This document shows positions 24,139-34,111 of a stretch of 64,000 nucleotides of DNA, piece by piece. The position numbers and the translations under genes were made by a program. This DNA comes from an uncultured Clostridia bacterium (GTDB taxonomy: Bacteria; Bacillota; Clostridia; Christensenellales; Borkfalkiaceae), in assembly GCA_947623655.1 (NCBI GenBank), contig CANQHG010000002.1, positions 50,550 to 114,549 on the forward strand. The letters are read 5' to 3'. Every line of letters starts with the position of its first letter. Position 1 is the stretch's first letter. The notes under the pieces were generated by a model that saw only the letters and a program-made list of their open reading frames with translations, was not told the DNA's origin and did no database searches.

Positions 24139-27100
24139 TTATTCCTCGGGAACGTAATCGAATACGACTTTTGCCTTGGTGTTCGTCATCCAATCAAAAC
24201 CGATGAGCGAACCTACGACATACCGGCTGTTCTCGAAACAGATCGTCTGATTCTCACCCCACGACGAGAATGCAGAAGCATCCACAGACGAGAGCTTGGA
24301 ATCCTTTCCGATGATGAATTTCTCGAACGCGCAGTTCATAAGCGAACCGCTGCCGATGGACGTAAGGCTGTCGGGTATTCTGAGCGTCTTCACCGTAGTT
24401 GTCCCCGGCTTTCCCCAAAGAGTCGTCGCGAATACATTGATCCCTTCGCCGAATACAACTGTCTCGAGCTCGGGGGTGTCCTCGAACAACTGGTTGAGCG
24501 TAACCGCCCTCGTCACACCGTCTGCCGTATCTTCAAAGATAACGCTCCGCAATTTCTGACAATGCCTGAACAGATAGATGATCGTGGATGTGTTGCTGCC
24601 CGTATTCGCCGTTCCGATAACGGTTCCGGGAACGACGGCCGTCTCAACAGAGCTGTATTCAAAGGTGTATTGACCGATATACGTTATCTTGCCGAAATCT
24701 TCCGCCGTCAGGTCTTTGAGGCCCGTCGTGTAGGAATAAGCATAGTCGCCGACCGAAATGATGTACTCCGTGATATGAAGGCTCGGCGTTGCGCTGCCGT
24801 AGAAGCAATATTTGGGGATCGCCGTGACCGACGAAGGAAGGTTGAGCGTCGTAAGGCGCGTCGTGTTCATAAAGGTACCGGTGGGAAGCGCAACGAGCCT
24901 TTCGGGCAAGGTAAGCGTTTCGATCGCCGAGTCGAAGAATACACCTGTCGTACCCGTCGCAGAGGTCGAGCCCGCCGCGAGAGTCAAAGGCTGAGGATCT
25001 TCCCCATCTGCGGGATCTTTGAACGTTACCGTCCTGAGGTTGGGCGTATTCGCGAATGCGTTCGAGCCGATCGTTGTGACGGACGCGGGAACGACGACTT
25101 CCTCTACAAGACTGCCCTCGAACATCGAAGCTCCGATCTCCGTAAGGCCGTCGGGAAGGATGACTTTCTTGACGTCGGCGCCGAACATATACGCGCCCAT
25201 TGAGACATCGGTGCCGACATCGGGATTCAGCGTATTGAAGTCGACAACGCCTTCTTCCACCGATGCATTGGGCATAGCGTAAAGGGTATTGTCTGCGCCG
25301 TAGAGAGCGCCGCTCTCCACGCGGAACGCCGTGTTTTCGCCGTCGAGCGCAAAGGCCGTGATCTTGGCGCAACCCATGAAAGGAGTTGCGACCGAAGTCG
25401 TACGGAAGTTTAACAGATCTTTGGAGAGCGTCACGGTGCCCGTAAGCCCAGCATTCTGGAAAGCTCCAACGCCGAAATCGGTAACGCCCGAAAAATCGAA
25501 ACCTTCGAGCTTCTCACAGTTGCGGAACGCATACTGGCCTACAACCTGGATCTGCCCCGCTCTCGTTGTTACGGTCTGCAAGTTGACGCATCCGTCGAAC
25601 ACATAGGAATTGTTGTTGCCCGCTGCCGTGGCGGAAGACGAAAGCCTCGTCACTTGCGTGCCCGAAAGATCGATCTTCTGCAGCGCCGTGCAGTTCTGGA
25701 ACGTATATGTGCCGAGATGCTTGATCAAGGCGCCGAGGGTAACTTTATCGAGCGACGTGCAACCAAGGAACATGTAGTTGCCGAGCGAAGTCGCGAGCGA
25801 CAAGCCTAAGTCTGCTTCCTTGAGCTTGATGCAGCCGTCGAACACATAAGTGCCGAACGTCGTGATCGTGCCGAGCTGAATGCTCGTAAGACTGAGGCAG
25901 TTGCGGAACGTGCAGGCCGGAAGATTGTTGATACGGTTGCTGAAGTTGACCGTTTCGACCGCCGAGCCCTCAAAGACGCCCAGAGTACGGGTTGCAGATG
26001 TAAACGACGTACCGCCCGCCGTGACCGAGATCGTCCCGGAACCGCTTTCAAATGTAACGGTCTTGAGAGAAGCGCAGTCTGCGAATACGCCCGCTTGCAA
26101 CGTCTTCAGCGTTGCGGGGATCTTGATGGAAGTAAGGCCGCTGCCGCTGAAAGCGTGTGTGTTGAGCGCCGTCGTGCCAACGAGTTCGATCTCCTTGAGA
26201 GATGTGCAGTTGCGGAAAGCGCAAGCGGCGACCGTCGCAACACGCTTGCTGAGAGTGACGTTTTGAACCGCCGAGTTCTCAAAGACGCCCAGAGCACGGT
26301 TTGCTGTCGTCCAACTCGTACTGCCCGCCCCGAGCGATATTGTCCCTGTTCCGTCTTCGAAAGTAACAGTCTGAAGGGAAGCGCAGTTTGCGAATGCGCC
26401 AGGGTCGATCTTCGTGATCTTTGCGTGGATGTTCACGGAAGTGAGCCCGCTGCCGTTAAAGGCGTTTTTCCCGATCGAGGTTATTTTCGTGAAATCGAAC
26501 GTCGTCATGGCCGTGCAGCCCATGAATACGCCTTCGGGTAAGGACGTGATGCCCGTATACTTGCTCAAATCTAACGACTGCAACAAAACGCAATCCTGGA
26601 ACGCCGCTTTCCCGAGCGACTTGATCCCGCTCGGCAACGTAACGCTTGTAAGCTGCGCGCAACCCGTATACATGTTCTCGGGCAAAGCTGTGACGTTTGC
26701 AAATTCGCTGAGGTCTGCCGACTGCAACGACGAGCATCCGTTAAACATGTTGGTCGGAAGTGTCTTAGCGCTCGTGAGCGAACCGAAGTTGACGGTAGTG
26801 AGCTTTGCGCAATCCTTGAACATGAAGTTCGAATTCGGGAACTTGGAGACGTCGAGCTTGGGAAGTTGAGTTGCGAAATCGAAGCTTTCGAGCCCCGTGC
26901 CGCAGAAAGCGTATGTACCGACCATGGTGACGTTATCGAGACCTGTGATCGTCTTGAGGTTCGTGCTACCCTCGAAGCACCTCGCGCCGAGCAATTCGAG
27001 ATTGGTCGGGAACTTCACGGTCGTGAGAGCGGTGCAACGCGCGAAGATGAAAGTTGCGCTTGACGCGCTCGACGGCATTGAGGTCTTCTTCGACGCGTCG

Positions 27101-30100
27101 AGATACTTCAGGTTGGTAAGGTTCGTAAGATCTACTTCTTCAAGCGCCGTACAATCCACAAACGCATTTTTCCCGATATATATGATCGAATTCGGAAGTT
27201 TGATCGAAGTAAGGTTGGGGTTCTGCGAGAAGAAACCGTAAAGATAGGAAAGCGTACCGCCTGCGCCGCCGCCCGCAGGAATTTCTTCAACGCCTGTGAG
27301 GCCGCTCATATCGATCTCGGTAGCGCCGCTCATCATGAACATATAGGCGCCAAGCTTTTTGAGCTGAGCGGTTTTAGGGAAAGTGATCTTGAGCGGGTTG
27401 TCGCTGTTGCGTCCCGCACCCGAAAAGATACCTGTCGCGGAATATGTATATGCGGTGTCACCGTTAAGCAGATAGTTGGAAGAATAGCTTCCTTTCCCAT
27501 CGCCGAGCGTGGCGAGACGTGTTGCGACCTCAAGATTGATTTTTTCAAGCTTGTAGCAGTTTTGGAAAGCGCCCGTACCGATGCTTTGCAGAGTGCTACC
27601 TGCCTCGAACTCAACTTCTTTGAGGTTGACGCAGTTCTGGAACGCGTATTCGCCGATGGACTTGACCGTCGCGGGAATGTAGACATACTCGAGCTGAGGC
27701 TGGTTGGCAAACGCCCGATCGCCAATCGCATTACCGCTCGCGATCTGGAACCTCTTGCTGTCTCCGCTCAACTCACCGTAGATCATGATAATGGAGTCTT
27801 TCTCGCCATTCGCGTCCTTCTGATAGATGATAGGAAGCTTTTCGTCGGCGATGAGATAAGGATTCTCTTCGTCGATGTTGATCGTCTCGATGCTTGCGCA
27901 TCCGCCGAGCACACCGTTGAGCGCCATGATCGAAGCGGAAAGGTTCATTTCGGTGAATTCCGTGCAGAACTTGAAGAGCGTGGCGCCCAACTCAATTCCG
28001 TTTGCCGCAGAAGATTCGGGGAAAGTGATCGAGGAGATCGACGTCTTGGAGAACGCAGACTCGCCCACTTTCTCGAGTTGGCTCATGCCATCTGCAAATG
28101 TGATGCTTGTGATCCCCGTAAGATTTGCAAGCAAGGACGCACCGATCTCCTTTACGTTCTGAGGGAACTCAAAGGACGTAAGGGCCGTGTCGCCCGTGAA
28201 GACGCTCGCACCGAACGTGAGAGGCGTTGCGGTTACGCCGAATTGGACCTCATTCAGCGCTTTCATGTTGGAGAATGCGCTTGCGCCGATGCTTGCGAGC
28301 AAGTTGTCGGCAGCGGTCGTGATCTTGGTGTAACCGGTGTTTGAGAAAGCGCTGTCGCCGATGCTCGTGACGGACGCGGGAATATTCAACGTGCCCGTGA
28401 GCCCGCCGTTGTCGCTGAATGCGCTCTTGCCGATCGTCTGAAGCCCTTCCGCAAGTTCGATGCTCTCGAGGGCACAACCGCTGAAAGCAGAATCTCCGAT
28501 CGCTTTCACCGCACCGGGAAGAGTGACTGTACGAAGGGCGCCGCAACTGCTAAACACGGAATTTCCGATCGATATCTCACTATCTCCATTCTCAAACTTC
28601 ACCGAAATAAGCTGATCGTTGTTGTAGAACGCATAGTTGCCGAGATAGGCAAGCCTTGAGGGAAGCGTCACCTGCGTAAGCACCATGTTGGCAAATACGC
28701 CGCTCGCACTATCGGGCGAGAGCGATGTTGCCATGAGCGCATCTTCGATGCGGAGCGGGACGATTTCTTCGCCGTCGGCAGGCGCATCAAAGGTAATCGT
28801 CTTCAGTCCACTGCATCCTCTGAAAGCGTTTGCGCTGATCGAGGTCACGGTGCTGGGAATGTTGATCTCCTGAAGTGACGAACAGGATCTGAAGAGGTTT
28901 GCATCCAAAGTCGCAAGACCTTTGGGAAGATGCACTTTCCGGATCACCGGATTGGACAGCGACGAGAACGGAGTGTGGGGGATCGTTGAAGACAAGCCGG
29001 AATCCCATTCCCATACGGGTAAACTGATGATATTGCTGAGTTTTGTTTCGCCCGTTTCGGCATCGTAGTCGTAGGTCGGGATCACATCGTTAAAGTGGAT
29101 ATCCGTGATGTTCTTGTTGTTCAATCCCGTGATATATGCCAGTGTACTACGGATATATCCGGAAATAGTTACCTGTCCGGTTATGCCTTCGGGGCAATAG
29201 AGAAGCGTATCGGGCACATAGGTGATCTCGTCTTTATCGGGATCTTCCTTAATGGCACGCGTTGAGTAGAGCACACCGTTTTCGGAGATGAAATGCGTGT
29301 TGCCGGGCGCAACGTTGATCTCTGTCAGATTGGTGCACCCCTGCCAAATACGCATAAATTGGGCGGGAGCATAGATCTGCGAGAATTCAAGCGACTCCAC
29401 ATTCTTGGGAAGCGTAAATTCTTGCAAATTCGTGCAGTTCATGAAAGCGTCGGTTCCGATGCTCTTGAGCCTGTCGGGTAAAGTAATACTTGTGAGGCTC
29501 GTGCAATCCTGGAACGTTTCGGAACCGATCGAAAGGTCGACTCCGTCGCCGGGAAGGAACGTTACGGTTTCGAGATTTTTGCATTCACTGAATGCACCGT
29601 TACCGATCGTTTTAACTCCCGCGTGGATCGTGATAGCTGTAAGTCCTCTTTTGCTGAACATGCCCGCAGGGATATTCGTGATCTGCGTGGGAATCGTGTA
29701 GGGCTTATTCCAGCTGGCGGGGAAGAAGATAAGCTTCGTCATGTCGGTGGAATAGAGAATGCCGTCACTGTCGGAAAGATAGTTGGGATTATTGAGATCG
29801 AGGATAACTTCCTTGACCTCGGCGCCGAAGATATCGGTGATCTCAAGGGCGGGAACATTCGGGCCGATATAAACGGTTTCTATATCGGACCCTGCACCCG
29901 CACCGCCTGTATTTTCAGCATCGAAAGCGCCTGCCTGATAACCCTTATAATCCGGGTCACGGCCGTCGGCTTCGACATATACAACTTTAAGACCGGTTGA
30001 ACCGCCGAACGCATATTGCCCGAGCTCTACAAGGTTTGCGGGAAGCGTAAGTTCTTTCAACCCGTTTCTTCCCCCGATCTGAGTTCCCTTCTTACCATAG

Positions 30101-33100
30101 AATGCCTTGGTAGCGATGATCAGGTCGTTATCGTCGGTATCGCCCAAGAATTGGATCTCTTTGAGGCTCGTGGTGCCCTCAAACGCGCTGGGACCGATAT
30201 AACGGACCTGCGGCGTGACGACGATTTTGGTCAGATATGTGTCTTTTGCGGCAGCTTCGCCGATCGCCATAATGGTTTCGGGAATAGTGAACTCCGTTGC
30301 TCTGCCGCTCGTGGTAATCGTTTCGGGGACATAAGCTTTCCCGTCCTCTCCGACGTGCCTGTTGTTGGGATAGTACACGAGTTCGAGGCCGTAGTCGCCC
30401 TCTTTGCAGAGAAGTCCGTCGAGCGAGGAATATGTTCCGCCCGCTTCGACATCGATATACGCAAGGTAAGTGAGCTTGCGGAGCGCTTCGCTGGGAACGG
30501 AGGAGAGGCGCTTGGGGAATTTGATGCTCATGATCTGCGACGTAGAAAGACTCGTTTTGGGATCGCCGAACGCAGTTTCACCGATCTGAAGCGACGTCGC
30601 TTCCGTTTCGCCCTGTTGAAGCGGCAGGAAGTTGATCGTTTTCATGTAATAGAATTTGAAGAATGCACCGCTCTCGATCGATGAAACCGTCGCCGGAACA
30701 TTGATCCGTTCGAGCGGGCAGTCTGTGTAGTCATTCGCGTGGAAAGCGCCGTCGGGGATCGCTTTAACGGGTCTCTTGCCGTCAACCGTCTCGATCATGC
30801 TCGGGATGGTGTATTCCGTATCCTGGCGCGCATAGGGATAATATTTGATCTCCATGCGGCCGCCGTCCGTCTTGCTGTTCCAATAGAAGAGAACGCCGTT
30901 TACAGAGTAGTACACAACATCTGCCGCGATCGAGGATTCGTAAATTTCGATATCGGTGAGCGAATCGCAACCCTTAAAGGCCGCGCCGTCGCCCGCAAGC
31001 GTAATGATGGTAACAGAATTGGGAATGGAGATCTTCCTCAGCGAAGTGCACGAGGAGAAGTCCCCCACCGTGGAGACGATACCGCCGTTGTATGTTTCGG
31101 GAATGGTAACTTCGGTAACGTATTGGATCCCGTCGCCCTTTGATACCGACTGCGTGCCGTCGGTCTGCTCATCGAATTTGAAGATCGCGACCCACGAAGC
31201 CTTGAGCGTGACCTGCTTTGCGTCAGTCCAATCGCTGACGCTCTCGCCCTTCTCGTTGGTATAGCGCGTTTTCTCGGTCGTATCGTACCAACCGCGGAAA
31301 GCGTAGACACTGTTCGTCGACTCGGGAACGGGAAGATTGTATGCGGAGCCGAACGTCACATCCTGCTCGGGAAGGCTGTCTTTGCCGTATGCTCCCATAT
31401 CGAACGTAACTTTGTATTGGTTGGCAGTCCACTTCGCGTAAACCGTACGGTCGTACTCGTCGTTGAACGTGGGTCCTTCGAAAGGCTCCCCTTCGCCGTT
31501 TGCCTGCGTATACCAACCGCTGAACGTATAGCCGAGAAGACTCGTCTGAGGAAGCTCAAGCGGGTCGCCTTTCGCCTTGAAGAGAGACTCTTTGATCTCT
31601 GCGCCGCTCTGTGAGTCGAACTTGATCTCATAGACGTCGACATCGACCGACTTCCACGCGCTGTCGGTGCCGTCTTTATTGACCGCGCAGACAAAGAGCG
31701 TGTTTTTGCCGCTCTGCGTGAAAGTGACCGTATACTCGGTATTGTCCGCAACTGCCTGCGGTTCGCCTTCGTTGATCTTGACTTTATACTCGGATACGCC
31801 GAACACAGCGTCCCATGTGAGCTTGCCTGCCGCGTAACGGAGTTCTCCCATTTCGCCGCTGCGGACAACGTAGTCGGCCGACCAAAGGGAGGCCTGAACA
31901 GAGCCGACGTTCTTGGCGCGGACTTTGATCGTGTAGGAAGCTACGCTTTCATCGTAGTAATCTGTAAGGTCGAGAGAATTCGACGTTGCAGGCAGGGTCT
32001 GATTGTTGAAAGAGACATCATAACCGTCTGCGCCGTCAACGTCGTCCCATGCGAGCGTAGACGCGGACAGGTGCAGACCCTTGGGCGTTGCAAAACGCGC
32101 TTTGGTATAGGAACCCGTCGCCGCGTCGGGGGAAAGCCAACCGAACGCCACGGGCATAACGGTAACGGTGATCTCGCCGTTGTTGTAGTATTGCAGATCG
32201 TACGTGAGCGCGTTGCCGACGTTTGCATTGAAGAGTTCTTCGCCGCCCGCCGAGATCGTAAGGACATACGACTGCGCATTCTCGACCGCCTGCCACGATA
32301 CGGTGTCATCGGCGTTGTTGAAAGAGATGCCGCTGACTTCATTGAGCGTTCTCTTGCAGTAATAGGGCTCGGAGACAGACGAAATGTAGCCTTGGGCGGT
32401 CGCTTCTACGGTAAACTTGATGCCGCCCGCCTTCATATCGCATTCGCTGAAGTCGTAGCTCGTCTTATTGCCGAGATCAATGGGCGCGGAATGGTCGTGA
32501 TCCGCGCTCCCGCATTCAACGGAGAGAAGATAATTGGTCGCATTGGGAACGGCGTTGAAGAGGAGCGTGGAGCCCTCGATCTCAAATACGGTGACTTGCG
32601 CCAACGCCTTGTTCTTGTAATATGCGGTGCCGGTCTGCCCGTCGAGCGTTTTGACCGTGACGGTATAGTCGCCTTCCGCTGCGGCCGCGAAATTATAATC
32701 GTAATTCGTCGTATCTACCGAAAGATCATTCTCAATCGCGTTGTCGTCGGGCCCCATGATGGTGAGCTTGTAGCTCGTGTTGCCCGAACGGCCAAGCCAC
32801 GACACGCCGCTTTGGGTGACGGAAACGGCGGGAGCTTCGCTCTCCCATACCGCATAGAGCGTGATGGGCTGTTCGATAGACTGATCTTTATATTGTGCCG
32901 TAAGTTTGTCGGCGGAGCCGTAGTCGCTGGTCCACCAACCGACGAACGTGTGTCCTTCCCAATCGGCGGGCGTGGGAAGCGTGTAGAGCTTGTGCCCTAC
33001 CGTCGTCTGCGCGGGGATATTCTCGGCGCCCGTATGATTGGCGTTGAACGTTACGGCAAATTCGGGAGGCGTGTGCTCGACGAAGCGCGCGTGAAGAGTG

Positions 33101-33633
33101 AGATCTGCCGTAATGGGCTGGTTGAACGAGAACAGAGTCGAAAAATCGCTCCCCGTATACCAACCGACAAATACAAGATCTCCCTTTTGGGGATCGTCGG
33201 GCTTAGCGGCTTTCTTGCCGTTGACGACTTTCTGCGCGGCGACCGCCGAACCGCCGTCCGTGTTGAACGAGACGGTATACTCGGTCGTGCGCAGAAATTT
33301 GTATGTATCGCTCTCATAGGTGAGCGTTACCGCGTCGTTATAGTAGGTGGCGGAATACTGCTCGCCGCTGCCCGCGGTGAGCGTTAAAAGTTCGCCGTCT
33401 TTGACGTAGGAACCGCTCAGTTCCTTCCCTCCGATCTTGAGGGTAAACGTGTTGCCGAGAACGAGTGCAAGCGTATATTCCTCCGACCCTGCGTCGTAGT
33501 AATACTCGCCCTGCTCTTCACTCGGTTCATAGACCGTTTGCTCGGTGTCGCCGCAGGCCGTAAACGTCAGGCCTACGATCATGAGGACCACCGAAAGCAG
33601 TACTATGGACAACCGCTTCAGAGATTTTTCCAT
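24139..33633 (-). CDS. Giant BspA-like LRR_5 lipoprotein (about 3164 aa) with InlB B-repeats near the N-terminus
   Basis: Start at MEKSLKRLSIVLLSVVLMIVGLTFTACGD (lipobox TFTAC, RBS aaggagt); InlB-like YTVSFNTDGGSAVAAQKVVNGKKAAKPDDPQKGDLVFVGWYTGSDF; dozens of LRR_5 units. Confidence 0.93.
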   Translation of the reverse strand: MEKSLKRLSIVLLSVVLMIVGLTFTACGDTEQTVYEPSEEQGEYYYDAGSEEYTLALVLGNTFTLKIGGKELSGSYVKDGELLTLTAGSGEQYSATYYNDAVTLTYESDTYKFLRTTEYTVSFNTDGGSAVAAQKVVNGKKAAKPDDPQKGDLVFVGWYTGSDFSTLFSFNQPITADLTLHARFVEHTPPEFAVTFNANHTGAENIPAQTTVGHKLYTLPTPADWEGHTFVGWWTSDYGSADKLTAQYKDQSIEQPITLYAVWESEAPAVSVTQSGVSWLGRSGNTSYKLTIMGPDDNAIENDLSVDTTNYDYNFAAAAEGDYTVTVKTLDGQTGTAYYKNKALAQVTVFEIEGSTLLFNAVPNATNYLLSVECGSADHDHSAPIDLGNKTSYDFSECDMKAGGIKFTVEATAQGYISSVSEPYYCKRTLNEVSGISFNNADDTVSWQAVENAQSYVLTISAGGEELFNANVGNALTYDLQYYNNGEITVTVMPVAFGWLSPDAATGSYTKARFATPKGLHLSASTLAWDDVDGADGYDVSFNNQTLPATSNSLDLTDYYDESVASYTIKVRAKNVGSVQASLWSADYVVRSGEMGELRYAAGKLTWDAVFGVSEYKVKINEGEPQAVADNTEYTVTFTQSGKNTLFVCAVNKDGTDSAWKSVDVDVYEIKFDSQSGAEIKESLFKAKGDPLELPQTSLLGYTFSGWYTQANGEGEPFEGPTFNDEYDRTVYAKWTANQYKVTFDMGAYGKDSLPEQDVTFGSAYNLPVPESTNSVYAFRGWYDTTEKTRYTNEKGESVSDWTDAKQVTLKASWVAIFKFDEQTDGTQSVSKGDGIQYVTEVTIPETYNGGIVSTVGDFSSCTSLRKISIPNSVTIITLAGDGAAFKGCDSLTDIEIYESSIAADVVYYSVNGVLFYWNSKTDGGRMEIKYYPYARQDTEYTIPSMIETVDGKRPVKAIPDGAFHANDYTDCPLERINVPATVSSIESGAFFKFYYMKTINFLPLQQGETEATSLQIGETAFGDPKTSLSTSQIMSIKFPKRLSSVPSEALRKLTYLAYIDVEAGGTYSSLDGLLCKEGDYGLELVYYPNNRHVGEDGKAYVPETITTSGRATEFTIPETIMAIGEAAAKDTYLTKIVVTPQVRYIGPSAFEGTTSLKEIQFLGDTDDNDLIIATKAFYGKKGTQIGGRNGLKELTLPANLVELGQYAFGGSTGLKVVYVEADGRDPDYKGYQAGAFDAENTGGAGAGSDIETVYIGPNVPALEITDIFGAEVKEVILDLNNPNYLSDSDGILYSTDMTKLIFFPASWNKPYTIPTQITNIPAGMFSKRGLTAITIHAGVKTIGNGAFSECKNLETVTFLPGDGVDLSIGSETFQDCTSLTSITLPDRLKSIGTDAFMNCTNLQEFTLPKNVESLEFSQIYAPAQFMRIWQGCTNLTEINVAPGNTHFISENGVLYSTRAIKEDPDKDEITYVPDTLLYCPEGITGQVTISGYIRSTLAYITGLNNKNITDIHFNDVIPTYDYDAETGETKLSNIISLPVWEWDSGLSSTIPHTPFSSLSNPVIRKVHLPKGLATLDANLFRSCSSLQEINIPSTVTSISANAFRGCSGLKTITFDAPADGEEIVPLRIEDALMATSLSPDSASGVFANMVLTQVTLPSRLAYLGNYAFYNNDQLISVKFENGDSEISIGNSVFSSCGALRTVTLPGAVKAIGDSAFSGCALESIELAEGLQTIGKSAFSDNGGLTGTLNIPASVTSIGDSAFSNTGYTKITTAADNLLASIGASAFSNMKALNEVQFGVTATPLTFGASVFTGDTALTSFEFPQNVKEIGASLLANLTGITSITFADGMSQLEKVGESAFSKTSISSITFPESSAANGIELGATLFKFCTEFTEMNLSASIMALNGVLGGCASIETINIDEENPYLIADEKLPIIYQKDANGEKDSIIMIYGELSGDSKRFQIASGNAIGDRAFANQPQLEYVYIPATVKSIGEYAFQNCVNLKEVEFEAGSTLQSIGTGAFQNCYKLEKINLEVATRLATLGDGKGSYSSNYLLNGDTAYTYSATGIFSGAGRNSDNPLKITFPKTAQLKKLGAYMFMMSGATEIDMSGLTGVEEIPAGGGAGGTLSYLYGFFSQNPNLTSIKLPNSIIYIGKNAFVDCTALEEVDLTNLTNLKYLDASKKTSMPSSASSATFIFARCTALTTVKFPTNLELLGARCFEGSTNLKTITGLDNVTMVGTYAFCGTGLESFDFATQLPKLDVSKFPNSNFMFKDCAKLTTVNFGSLTSAKTLPTNMFNGCSSLQSADLSEFANVTALPENMYTGCAQLTSVTLPSGIKSLGKAAFQDCVLLQSLDLSKYTGITSLPEGVFMGCTAMTTFDFTKITSIGKNAFNGSGLTSVNIHAKITKIDPGAFANCASLQTVTFEDGTGTISLGAGSTSWTTANRALGVFENSAVQNVTLSKRVATVAACAFRNCTSLKEIELVGTTALNTHAFSGSGLTSIKIPATLKTLQAGVFADCASLKTVTFESGSGTISVTAGGTSFTSATRTLGVFEGSAVETVNFSNRINNLPACTFRNCLSLTSIQLGTITTFGTYVFDGCIKLKEADLGLSLATSLGNYMFLGCTSLDKVTLGALIKHLGTYTFQNCTALQKIDLSGTQVTRLSSSATAAGNNNSYVFDGCVNLQTVTTRAGQIQVVGQYAFRNCEKLEGFDFSGVTDFGVGAFQNAGLTGTVTLSKDLLNFRTTSVATPFMGCAKITAFALDGENTAFRVESGALYGADNTLYAMPNASVEEGVVDFNTLNPDVGTDVSMGAYMFGADVKKVILPDGLTEIGASMFEGSLVEEVVVPASVTTIGSNAFANTPNLRTVTFKDPADGEDPQPLTLAAGSTSATGTTGVFFDSAIETLTLPERLVALPTGTFMNTTRLTTLNLPSSVTAIPKYCFYGSATPSLHITEYIISVGDYAYSYTTGLKDLTAEDFGKITYIGQYTFEYSSVETAVVPGTVIGTANTGSNTSTIIYLFRHCQKLRSVIFEDTADGVTRAVTLNQLFEDTPELETVVFGEGINVFATTLWGKPGTTTVKTLRIPDSLTSIGSGSLMNCAFEKFIIGKDSKLSSVDASAFSSWGENQTICFENSRYVVGSLIGFDWMTNTKAKVVFDYVPEE

Positions 33634-34111
33634 AAATGCAACTCCTTTTTTGTATTTATTCACCATTCCCGCCTGTCGTCAGGCGTGCATGGAGGATGCC
33701 GAATTTAATATAATACATATTTATATTATCATATGATTTTTCCGTTTGTCAAACGATTGGCGTCAAATAACGCCCCATTTTGCTATTAAAATAACGAATA
33801 GAAAGTATAAGTTGTAGTTTTTTATTCGTATAAATTCATTTGAATTTTTTTCAAATTATGCATTTTTTGCATAAAATTAACAAAATATCCGCCATGTTTT
33901 CACTTATTTTGCGTCGAAAGCACAAAAATCGGGCGTGTACGGCCTGCGGAAAAGGTTGGAAATTCCGAAAAATATTAAATTTACTCTGAAAAAATTATTT
34001 CGCCTGCGCAAAAAATTTTTTCGGCGTCCGTGTCCCCCGCGCGGCGAAAAACGCGTGCGGCACGGGAAACGCGCGGAGTCGCGGCGGCATATCCTGTAGA
34101 GGAGAATTTTT

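Noticed and set aside
24139-33633. Repeat-rich region as possible CRISPR or mobile-element array
   Set aside because: Repeats are LRR_5 coding units in a single open frame with normal codon periodicity.
33634-34111. AT-rich intergenic region as possible ncRNA or riboswitch
   Set aside because: Only a plausible minus-strand promoter (TTGACA near TGATAATAT) and a simple inverted repeat were seen; no recognisable conserved RNA motif.
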